From: Methanobacteriota archaeon
Lineage (GTDB): Archaea > Halobacteriota > Methanomicrobia > Methanomicrobiales > Methanomicrobiaceae
DNA length: 64,000 nt
NCBI GenBank assembly: GCA_016841485.1
Contig: JAENZA010000004.1
Span: 21,480-85,479, forward strand
Reading direction: 5' to 3'
Shown in pieces: positions 57,236 to 64,000 of this stretch. The position numbers and the translations under genes are program-made. Within the stretch, counting starts at the first letter, position 1, and every line of letters starts with the position of its first letter. The notes under the pieces are model-generated. The model searched no databases, was not told the origin of the DNA, and saw only the letters and a list, made by a program, of their open reading frames with translations.

Positions 57236-58099
57236 TCAGAGGGGCGTCCCTTCTGTCTCGGTCCGCCGCTTGAATGCCTCCGCCAGCTGTTTGAAGACGG
57301 GGCCGGGTTTGCCGGTGCCGACGGTCCGGCCGTCGATGAGGACGACGGGGGCCACTTCCGCTGCCGAACCTGACACGAGGAATTCATCTGCGGTATAGAG
57401 GTCATAGTACCCAAGGTTTCGTTCCTCGACGGCGATGCCCATCTCTTCTGCGAGTTCGAGAAGCACCATGCGGGTGATGCCACGCAGGTTGTTCAGGGTA
57501 GGGGGGGTGACGATCGTCCCGTTTTTCACGATATAGATGTTATCGCCCGAGCCTTCGGCGACATAGCCGTTGGTATCAAAGAAGATCGCCTCGTCCCCTC
57601 CCTTGTAGTTCGCCTCAATCTTTGCCATGATATTGTTGAGGTAATTGAGACTCTTCACATTGGGCGGGAGCGCCTCTGCCGGGTTTCTCCGGATGGAACA
57701 GGTGATGGCCTTCAGGCCCTTCTCGTAGAGGTCGCCGTACATCGCACCCCATCCGGTGGCAATAACGATGACCGTTGCCACCGGGCATTTGTTGGGGTCA
57801 AGGCCGAGGTCGCCGACGCCGCGGGTGACGAGCGGGCGGATGTAGGCGTCCTTCAGGTTGTTCTTCCGGAGCGTCTCGCAGATGACGTCTGCAAATTCTT
57901 TCTTTGTCAGAGGGATCTTCAGATCGATGGTCTTCGCGGAATCATACATCCGGTCGATGTGCTCTTCCAGCCTGAATACCCGGCCATTGTATGCACGGAT
58001 GCCCTCAAACACACCGTCTCCGTAGAGAAGACCGTGGTCAAAAACGGAAACCTTTGCCTCACTCTCAGGCACGAATTCCCCGTTCAGGTAAATCAGCAT
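57236..58099 (-). CDS. ilvE: Branched-chain amino acid aminotransferase
   Basis: Class IV PLP aminotransferase (287 aa) for the last step of valine, isoleucine and leucine synthesis. [19 protein letters not shown] is the family opening, [13 protein letters not shown] holds the PLP-binding Lys, and [10 protein letters not shown] plus GSAAEVAPV complete the cofactor site. It lies 55 bases downstream of cfbB on the same strand, but functionally separate; read-through is possible. Confidence 0.93.
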   Translation of the reverse strand: MLIYLNGEFVPESEAKVSVFDHGLLYGDGVFEGIRAYNGRVFRLEEHIDRMYDSAKTIDLKIPLTKKEFADVICETLRKNNLKDAYIRPLVTRGVGDLGLDPNKCPVATVIVIATGWGAMYGDLYEKGLKAITCSIRRNPAEALPPNVKSLNYLNNIMAKIEANYKGGDEAIFFDTNGYVAEGSGDNIYIVKNGTIVTPPTLNNLRGITRMVLLELAEEMGIAVEERNLGYYDLYTADEFLVSGSAAEVAPVVLIDGRTVGTGKPGPVFKQLAEAFKRRTETEGTPL

Positions 58100-58154
58100 A
58101 CTACATCTATTCAGACTGTACTTTCAAATTGCTTCCGATCAGAATGCCGGATTT

Positions 58155-59531
58155 TTAGTCCTGCATCCTGCATTCCCTGACAAAGTTCTCAAACATGCCG
58201 CGGCTTGCGGTGGGATGGAGGTGGGTATAACTTGCCTGTGTCCGGTGGACAAGGGCGCCGTCGAGGTTATCACGGATGCCAAGCCCCCGGGAGAGACGGT
58301 AGGCGTACCTGGTATCCTTCAGCAGAGTGACATCCGTATGATGGAATTCATGGCCGGCAAACGATGCCGCCCCGAGAGGGCTGTCTGCAGTGGACGTTCC
58401 ACGTACGTAGCCTATCACCCGCCGGGCCGGCATACGCGTGATGCCGTCAAAGACGCCTGCCATTGCGTAGGAACGATCGGCTACCTCGTTATTCCATTCC
58501 TTTCTGAGGGTGACGCTCTTTGTCAGGTAAATAAGCCCGCCGCATTCCGCATAGACCGGGACATCGGACGCACAGACCTCCCGCACCGCTTCACGCATGG
58601 CGTCGTTTCCTTCCAGTTCTTCGGCAAAGAGTTCGGGATACCCGCCGCCGAAGATGTACCCGTGCGCTTCCGGCAGCCGGTCATGGATGGGACTGAACGG
58701 CACCATCTCCGCGCCCCATGAGGGAAGCAGGTCGAAGAGGTCGTTGTAGTAAAAGTTGAAGGCCTCGTCGATGGCAACCCCGATGCGGACATCGGTCTCT
58801 TTTGCCGGTCGAAACAGTGCCGGCTGCTCCTGCGGGACGGCGGATGTTCCGGCAATCTCCAGCAGGCGGTCCATGTCCACGTGCTTTCCTATGACCTCCG
58901 TTACCGTCTCGATCTTCCTGAGGAAATCCTCCTTTCCCTTTCCTTCGAGATAGGGGACGAGCCCCAGGTGGCGCATCGTAAGCTGCATGGCATCGGTCTG
59001 GGGAATGGCGCCAAGCACGGGGATGCCGCAGAAATGTTCGATTGCCCGCCGGGCCTTCTCCTCGTGCTTGCTGCCCCGCACCTGGTTTAAAATGACGCCT
59101 TTAATGCACACCTCCGGGTCAAACGCCATGAACCCCTTCACCAGGGCTGCCGCGGACCGGGTGATGGACCGGGCATCGACGGCGAGGATCACATTGAGGC
59201 CAAGCTGTTTTGCGATGCTTGCGGTCGACCCCTCGTCGGTGATCGCATCAGAGCCTTCATAGAGTCCGCGGACACCCTCGACTATGGCGATGTCAGCACC
59301 CTTGCATCCATTGTCATAGACCGTGCGGACGAGTTCCGGGTTCATCACGAAACTGTCCAGGTTCCGGCAGGGCCTGCCGGTCACCCCGGTCAGGTAGGAG
59401 GGGTCGATGTAATCCATCGCCACCTTGAACGGCTGGACCTCATACTCTTTGGCAAGAAGCGCGGAGATGGCAAGCGTGATGCTGGTCTTTCCGCTCCCCG
59501 ACCGATCGCCCGTGATGAGCAGGCTCTTCAT
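58155..59531 (-). CDS. cfbB: Ni-sirohydrochlorin a,c-diamide synthase
   Basis: Amidates two acetate side chains of Ni-sirohydrochlorin using glutamine and ATP in F430 synthesis; the same fold (CbiA) also amidates cobyrinate. The 458-aa protein has a P-loop GDRSGSGKTS (8-17) in its synthetase part and a C-terminal glutamine amidotransferase with the catalytic Cys in YAECGGLIYL and His in HLHPTAS. Context with cfbA, cfbE and cfbD supports the F430 role. It overlaps cfbD by ATGA. Confidence 0.93.
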   Translation of the reverse strand: MKSLLITGDRSGSGKTSITLAISALLAKEYEVQPFKVAMDYIDPSYLTGVTGRPCRNLDSFVMNPELVRTVYDNGCKGADIAIVEGVRGLYEGSDAITDEGSTASIAKQLGLNVILAVDARSITRSAAALVKGFMAFDPEVCIKGVILNQVRGSKHEEKARRAIEHFCGIPVLGAIPQTDAMQLTMRHLGLVPYLEGKGKEDFLRKIETVTEVIGKHVDMDRLLEIAGTSAVPQEQPALFRPAKETDVRIGVAIDEAFNFYYNDLFDLLPSWGAEMVPFSPIHDRLPEAHGYIFGGGYPELFAEELEGNDAMREAVREVCASDVPVYAECGGLIYLTKSVTLRKEWNNEVADRSYAMAGVFDGITRMPARRVIGYVRGTSTADSPLGAASFAGHEFHHTDVTLLKDTRYAYRLSRGLGIRDNLDGALVHRTQASYTHLHPTASRGMFENFVRECRMQD

Positions 59532-60592
59532 CGCAGGCTCCGGACAACGGCGCCGAATTCGCTCTCGACGATCTCGCGGACACCGAGAGTCTTGGGGTGC
59601 AGGTCAATCTCCACCACCACATGCTCGTGCCCCAGGTCCTTCAGCGGCTCTACCTGCCGGGGGCCGTTTGTTATGGAGAATACCTCGATACCCTCCGTAT
59701 ATTCTGCAGGGATTGCATGCGGGACCCCGGCAATCACAGCGAAATCCGGGGACGTTTCCCGGAGAATTCTGCCGAAGGTATCGCCGGTGGCGCCGTATTC
59801 GTCCAGTGCACCGTGGAGTTCGGGGTCGACCCCGCCGCTCCTCAGTCCCTGCAGGATGCGTGCGGCGTCCCGGCGGACCTTGTCAAGACCGACATCCTCG
59901 AGGTTTGCAAAGTAGGTGATATCCGCATCCGGCCAGGTTTCGTGGAGGGCCAGAAGGACATCCGCAAACATATACGCGGTCTCCTTTTTCGCATTGAGGA
60001 TGGCAATTCCCTTCTTTCCTTCCCCGATGCATTCCCGGAGGCGCGCGGCGACCACGTGTTTGAGATCCCCGCGTGACGGCTGGATATATGATTTGTATGC
60101 CGCTCCCCGGAGGCGTTCCACTTCATTTGCGGCGGCAAGCAGTCGTCGTTGCCGCTCGAGTTCGTCCTCGGATACCCATCCCGCCGCTGCTGCGGGAACG
60201 AGCGCCGCCATCACCCCCTGGATATTCTCCCTGAACCCGGCGTGTACCTCGATGGCTATTGTGGGGGTGGTGATGCCGGAGTCGCGGATGGCAGCTTCCA
60301 TGTCTTCTCCTATGATGAGCGATACGCAGGTACCGACGACCGCCATTCTCGTTGGATGGAACCGTTCTTCGGCTTCGATGAGGACTTTTTCAAGAACGTC
60401 CTGGCCGCCGAGGATGATCTCAGTCTCGCCGAGCGATGTGGTAAGGACTCTCAGGCCGTCCTCTTCCAGGAGGCGTGCATGTTTGAAGGAACAGCCGGAC
60501 GGTCCGTGGAGGATAGCAAGGTCGACACCAAGGTCGCGTGCCGTGTAGAGCGCTGCAACAATAGAACTCGGGCGGGGTTGAATGTACTGCAT
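59528..60592 (-). CDS. cfbD: Ni-sirohydrochlorin a,c-diamide reductive cyclase, NifD-like subunit
   Basis: 354-aa nitrogenase-component-1 homologue that, with the NifH-like CfbC, reduces and cyclises the nickel tetrapyrrole. The Fe-S ligand cysteines are Cys34 (GPSGCSFKH) and Cys89 (VGTCVSLIIGED). It is shorter than NifD, as expected for the homodimeric CfbD. ATG 60592 has GGAG nine bases upstream; Met 60607 would overlap cfbE and is less likely. CfbC is not encoded in this window. Confidence 0.93.
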   Translation of the reverse strand: MQYIQPRPSSIVAALYTARDLGVDLAILHGPSGCSFKHARLLEEDGLRVLTTSLGETEIILGGQDVLEKVLIEAEERFHPTRMAVVGTCVSLIIGEDMEAAIRDSGITTPTIAIEVHAGFRENIQGVMAALVPAAAAGWVSEDELERQRRLLAAANEVERLRGAAYKSYIQPSRGDLKHVVAARLRECIGEGKKGIAILNAKKETAYMFADVLLALHETWPDADITYFANLEDVGLDKVRRDAARILQGLRSGGVDPELHGALDEYGATGDTFGRILRETSPDFAVIAGVPHAIPAEYTEGIEVFSITNGPRQVEPLKDLGHEHVVVEIDLHPKTLGVREIVESEFGAVVRSLR

Positions 60593-60597
60593 ATTTA

Positions 60598-61803
60598 TTA
60601 TCTCCATGTTTTTACCGCAAGGACGATGGCACCCGTCCCCGCCTCTGACCGGGCCAGCGCAGCACCCTCGTCAAGGGTGGCGACGATGGCCAGCGGTGCG
60701 ACCGGGAGATCATCGGTTCTGCAGGAGCGGTACTGGTCTCCCACAATGATGACCGTTTCCGGTGAGGTATTTTTTATCACTTCTGCTATATCAGCAAATG
60801 GAAATCCTTCACAGACAGTTGAGGACTCGGCTCCCACGACGAGGGTGAGCAGGCACGCAGGGCAATTGCGCCGTGCGAGTCCGACCGCATCGCATGTGGT
60901 GGCGAGGCATGCGCCGCTGTTTGCATTGTCGACGATTGTCCTGCCCCCTTCCTCTGTCACCTTCATCCGCGCTTCGAGAGCAGAAAACGTGGCAAGGGCC
61001 GCTGGGTCTTCGCCGAGGATGCAGAGGGCTGCCGCGGCTGTCATGAGGGGAATACGGTAGCCGGCAATCGAGAAGAGCGGGTGGTCGAAGGAACCACGGA
61101 TATTGTCATATACATAGGAACAGCGGATGCCGTCGAGGGAGACGATTTCCTCCGTGGCAATTGAGCCCGGCATACGTTCCCGGATGCCGGGGGCAAGCAG
61201 CACCCGGCCGCATCCGGCAAGCATACGCTTCTTCTCGGCAAGAGCAGAACGTTTCCCCCCGGCAATGGCATAATCGATGTCTGAGGTCAGGATGCCAAGG
61301 TCTCCGGCCCCTGAAACACCGATGGACTCCTCTGCAATCAGCCAGCCGCCCGCGGATGCGGCCAGTCCGGCAGCGTCAATCAGTGATGCGGGGGTGATGC
61401 TTTTTTTCCAGAGGTTCTCTTTTCCCGGACAGTGGTAGGTGCCGGTGGAGGTATGGAGGATGCCCGTCCCCCGCATCCCGTGGGCAAGGGCGTGGGCGGT
61501 CGTCGTCTTTCCGCGGGTCCCGGTGATCTCGATGAACTGCTGAAGGTGCAGTGGGGCAAGAATCGTTGCGACGATCTCGTGATGGGTGGTATAGGCTGTA
61601 CCTTCGATATGCATCAGGGGGTGGTCCGGGTCCAGGTGCACCGGGGCTGCGACCAGATCATAGCGCCGGGAGAGTGCCTCTTCGGATGAAATGCCCTCAC
61701 TGCCACGGTAGACATCGACACAGTCGACCGTATGGCCGAGAGAAGAAAGGTGGCGGGCGATTTCCTTCCCGCCATGAATGGTGTCCAGCACCAGAATATT
61801 CAT
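60598..61803 (-). CDS. cfbE: Coenzyme F430 synthetase, MurF-like
   Basis: 401-aa Mur-ligase-fold ATPase that closes the F430 keto ring in the last step. The Mur P-loop ITGTRGKTTT lies at ~93-102, with the ligase catalytic segment TSDIDYAIAGGKRSALAEKK and C-terminal MKVTEEGGRTIVDNAN. The frame is open to 61842, but ATG 61803 avoids overlap with cfbA and matches the family start MNILVLDTIHGG. Confidence 0.92.
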   Translation of the reverse strand: MNILVLDTIHGGKEIARHLSSLGHTVDCVDVYRGSEGISSEEALSRRYDLVAAPVHLDPDHPLMHIEGTAYTTHHEIVATILAPLHLQQFIEITGTRGKTTTAHALAHGMRGTGILHTSTGTYHCPGKENLWKKSITPASLIDAAGLAASAGGWLIAEESIGVSGAGDLGILTSDIDYAIAGGKRSALAEKKRMLAGCGRVLLAPGIRERMPGSIATEEIVSLDGIRCSYVYDNIRGSFDHPLFSIAGYRIPLMTAAAALCILGEDPAALATFSALEARMKVTEEGGRTIVDNANSGACLATTCDAVGLARRNCPACLLTLVVGAESSTVCEGFPFADIAEVIKNTSPETVIIVGDQYRSCRTDDLPVAPLAIVATLDEGAALARSEAGTGAIVLAVKTWR

Positions 61804-61810
61804 AGGAATG

Positions 61811-62218
61811 TCAGGCGTGTTCTTCGAGAACATTGTACGCATTTCTGATCATCATGTCGGCAAGGAGCGGGTCCGCACCGATCGGCTGGGCATAGAGGAG
61901 GGGAACAACGGTTCCGTCGGCAAGGGTGAACTCTCCCTTGTAGCTTCCCTCGGAAAGGCCGAGAATCCCCGGGATGTCCACGAGGATGTGGATGCCTTTT
62001 GCCAGAAAGAGCGGGACGACGATCATCTTTTCAATGTCTTCTGAACGGAATTCTTCCAGGACTTCCTGGACCGTGGGTTCGTTGATGCTCATGAATCCGG
62101 ATTTTACCAGAAATCCGTCTTCTTTTGCGGCAACCATTGCCGCGGTGTTTTCGATGAGTTCCTTGTTATACGGCTTTTTGCTGCCATGTCCAACGAGTAA
62201 GAATCCTGTCTTTGCCAT
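61811..62218 (-). CDS. cfbA: Sirohydrochlorin nickelochelatase
   Basis: Inserts Ni2+ into sirohydrochlorin, the first committed step of F430 synthesis. The 135-aa single-domain chelatase has the metal-binding His11 in LLVGHGS and His77 in KGIHILVDIPGIL. Small CbiX-type enzymes of this length are homodimers and can also take Co2+. It heads the run cfbA-cfbE-cfbD-cfbB. Confidence 0.94.
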   Translation of the reverse strand: MAKTGFLLVGHGSKKPYNKELIENTAAMVAAKEDGFLVKSGFMSINEPTVQEVLEEFRSEDIEKMIVVPLFLAKGIHILVDIPGILGLSEGSYKGEFTLADGTVVPLLYAQPIGADPLLADMMIRNAYNVLEEHA

Positions 62219-62294
62219 ACATTACAATGTACTACGATACGCAATAAAATAATTAACGATGTGTTTTTGTTGTTCCCTCCGCAATGGTTATGTA

Positions 62295-62747
62295 ATGAGT
62301 GATTTTGAGCGGGACATCGTCCATTGCCTGAACTCCTTCTTTGATGACTCCGGCGTCGGGGGCTTTGCCTACCGGCTCAAGCAGGCCCGCTTTAACACCC
62401 AGTACGTGGATGTGATCGTCGATTCCCTCGACCCCCGGTACTACCTTGCCATCGAATGCAAGTCCCTGAAAGGAAACAAGATTTATTTTACCCAGCACTT
62501 TCACAAGGACAAGAACGGGACCCACCAGGTCGATTCGATATCGGAGTTTCTCACGAGGACCGGCCGCCGGGGGTACCTTGCGGTGGAGTTTCGTGGGGGG
62601 TCGGGAAAACCCAATGAGGCATACCTGCTTCCCTGGCATACCATTACCACCGAATATGCCGCGTGCCCGGGCATTACCAGGGAGCAGTTTCGGGAAGGAA
62701 TAGCGCTGACCCGTTCAAAGAGCGGCTATACCCTTGAGCAGTTATAA
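62295..62747 (+). CDS. Small PD-(D/E)XK nuclease-fold protein
   Basis: 150-aa protein with a resolvase-like core: an N-terminal helix containing Glu (SDFERDIVHCLNSF), then YVDVIVDSLDPRYYLAIECKS, whose Asp, Glu and Lys form a PD-(D/E)XK pattern. It resembles archaeal Holliday-junction-resolvase-like proteins, but has no known partner here. ATG 62295 begins a normal N-terminus; the frame is open to 62259. Function inferred only from the motif. Confidence 0.68.
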   Translation: MSDFERDIVHCLNSFFDDSGVGGFAYRLKQARFNTQYVDVIVDSLDPRYYLAIECKSLKGNKIYFTQHFHKDKNGTHQVDSISEFLTRTGRRGYLAVEFRGGSGKPNEAYLLPWHTITTEYAACPGITREQFREGIALTRSKSGYTLEQL

Positions 62748-62788
62748 GAAAAGACCTTTGGTGTTGAAGGAAAACATATAGAGCACTT

Positions 62789-63925
62789 ATGATGGACCCC
62801 TATGATCGTTATGAACTGATGGTCAATGGAGAAGTAATGAAGAGCCCTCTCGTTCTCTCCTCCATGGCCGGCATCGTCGATGCGCAGTATGTGAATGCCA
62901 GAAAGGATTTCGTCGGCATGGCCTGCATCGGGGGATATTCCATCGACCAGAAGACAATGGCTGCGAGCCGGGCGCTTGCAGAGGCAGGACGCGAGGAATT
63001 TTTGTATGACGACCCCGTGGCCGAACTCAGTTCCCAGATAGAACAGATGGCAGGGACCGGCATCATCTGTGCGCTGAACCTGCGGGGGTCGTCGCCTGCG
63101 TCCTACCGTGCCATTGCCGAGGCGATCGGTCCGTCTGTTGTGTATGAAATCGATGCGCACTGCCGGCAGGAGGCGATGATCGAGGCGGGGTGCGGCGAAT
63201 ACCTTTTGAAGCATCAGGACCAGCTCCATGCGACCATACGTGCGCTCAAGGAGGCCGGGGTGACGGTCTCGGTGAAGGTCCGGGCCGGGGTCGCGGAGGA
63301 CGATCGTGCGCTGGCACGGGGCATCTGGGAGGCGGGGGCGGATATCCTCCATATTGATCTGATGGACTTCGGGCACACGAAACTCCGGCAGATACGAAAC
63401 AGCTGCCCGCTGCAGATCATCGCCAACAACTCCATCAACTCCTTCTCCATCGCAAAGGACATGCTCGCCCACGGGGCGGACATGATCTCGCTTGCCCGGC
63501 AGGCGACCCCTGAGAATCTCAGGTCCCTCGATGCGTCCCTTGCCCGGTATGCCGATGAGACGGGGTGGTACAATGCCCCGAAACAGCTCTGCCGCGGCGG
63601 CGATATTCGGGCGCTTACCTTCTGCTGCATGCCGGTGAAGCAGTGTCCGCTCATCCCGACGCTCGAGCACCTCGATATCTCGAGAAATGAGTTCATGACC
63701 CTGAAGCTCGACCTCGTGAAGAACACCCCCCTTGCGGGGGGCGAGAACACCTGTTTCGGGAGCCTTGCCTGGTGCTGCAAGAGCTCGACGCCCTGCATGT
63801 TCAGGAACATGGCGCTGAAGGAACAGGGGCTGTCGTTGTATGATTACATGCGGTACAAACACCGCCTCTCCGACAAACTGATGCAGCGGGTGTTCGAAGG
63901 CGATGCATTCTATGCGACCGAGTGA
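62789..63925 (+). CDS. Methanogenesis marker protein 9
   Basis: 378-aa protein found in methanogens. The N-terminal ~270 residues form a TIM-barrel like the dihydrouridine synthase/dihydroorotate dehydrogenase family (SSMAGIVDAQY, VSVKVRAGV, HIDLMDFGH, IANNSINSF). The C-terminal ~100 residues carry the Cys-rich marker-9 domain (CRGGDIRALTFCCMPVKQC and CFGSLAWCCKSSTPC), which could bind an Fe-S cluster or zinc. The role in methanogenesis is undefined. Its 3' end overlaps the next gene by 14 bases. Confidence 0.9.
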   Translation: MMDPYDRYELMVNGEVMKSPLVLSSMAGIVDAQYVNARKDFVGMACIGGYSIDQKTMAASRALAEAGREEFLYDDPVAELSSQIEQMAGTGIICALNLRGSSPASYRAIAEAIGPSVVYEIDAHCRQEAMIEAGCGEYLLKHQDQLHATIRALKEAGVTVSVKVRAGVAEDDRALARGIWEAGADILHIDLMDFGHTKLRQIRNSCPLQIIANNSINSFSIAKDMLAHGADMISLARQATPENLRSLDASLARYADETGWYNAPKQLCRGGDIRALTFCCMPVKQCPLIPTLEHLDISRNEFMTLKLDLVKNTPLAGGENTCFGSLAWCCKSSTPCMFRNMALKEQGLSLYDYMRYKHRLSDKLMQRVFEGDAFYATE

Positions 63926-64000
63926 ACGGGCACAGCTCGCGATGGCGCTCGAGGTCTGCGCCGGCCCGAAGCCGGGCAACGTCGACCGCTGCCACGACTA
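63912..64000 (+). CDS. Triphosphoribosyl-dephospho-CoA synthase-like (CitG) protein, 3'-truncated
   Basis: Only the first ~30 residues are visible. They include AMALEVCAGPKPGNVDR, which matches the KPGNVDR opening of CitG-family proteins; methanogens have homologues with no citrate lyase. ATG 63912 lies within the end of the marker-9 gene. The remainder lies beyond the window. Confidence 0.7.
   Translation, partial: MRPSERAQLAMALEVCAGPKPGNVDRCHD

Noticed and set aside
62726..63979. 417-codon open frame antisense to marker protein 9
   Set aside because: Arg/His/Pro-rich low-complexity protein typical of antisense shadows.

Overview
The window is a contiguous piece of a methanogenic euryarchaeal chromosome, most likely from the order Methanomicrobiales. 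This rests on the coenzyme F430 (cfb) genes, a methanogenesis marker 9 protein, fae-hps, archaeal transcription factors (TBP, TFS), archaeal isoprenoid lipid genes, archaeosortase A and a bacterial-type DNA gyrase pair. The genus is inference. Coding density is high, many genes overlap by ATGA, and most of the window is core metabolism and information processing.

Layout. 1-6743: isoprenoid operon (5'-truncated mevalonate kinase, isopentenyl phosphate kinase, type 2 IPP isomerase, RNase J, GGPP synthase) running into glutamyl-tRNA synthetase. 6800-12376: EF-Tu-domain protein without a GTPase domain, SLC13 transporter, SIMPL protein, rpiA, a winged-helix regulator, TBP. 12421-16593: two divergent acetate-activating enzymes (AMP-forming acs, ADP-forming acd). 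16666-23673: TFS, artA, a CDP-alcohol phosphatidyltransferase, riboflavin/F420 reductase, sppA, truD, pth2, a geranylgeranyl reductase and an unrecognised protein. 23785-28265: gyrBA preceded by a 17-codon upstream ORF. 28302-37472: PEGA protein, YjbQ, UPF0147, a zinc-ribbon protein, hef, glyS, an HTH protein, a beta-lactamase-fold hydrolase, iscU and a cysteine desulfurase.

37473-41841 is the unusual part. A rolling-circle (HUH) replication initiator sits beside a cluster of hairpins. It is followed by two AT-rich membrane-protein genes and a 667-bp AT-rich gene-free stretch. Beyond fae-hps lies a C-terminal fragment of a nickel CO dehydrogenase, next to a tRNA-Trp gene whose intron is a box C/D guide RNA. 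I read this as an integrated plasmid- or virus-like element or its remnant, with local gene decay.

42105-64000 returns to core genes: acyl-CoA synthetase, DUF523-DUF1722 protein, the methylthioadenosine salvage pair (MTIP, DadD), nicotinate phosphoribosyltransferase, tRNA-Ala, phosphate uptake (DUF47-PiT), nth directly behind tRNA-Pro, UMP kinase, AmrS, an iron-sulfur flavoprotein, a lipoprotein, MscS-CorA, an ATP-cone/nuclease/HhH fusion, tRNA-Glu, ilvE, the cfbA-cfbE-cfbD-cfbB run (cfbC absent), a small nuclease-fold protein, marker protein 9, and the start of a CitG-like gene cut by the window end.
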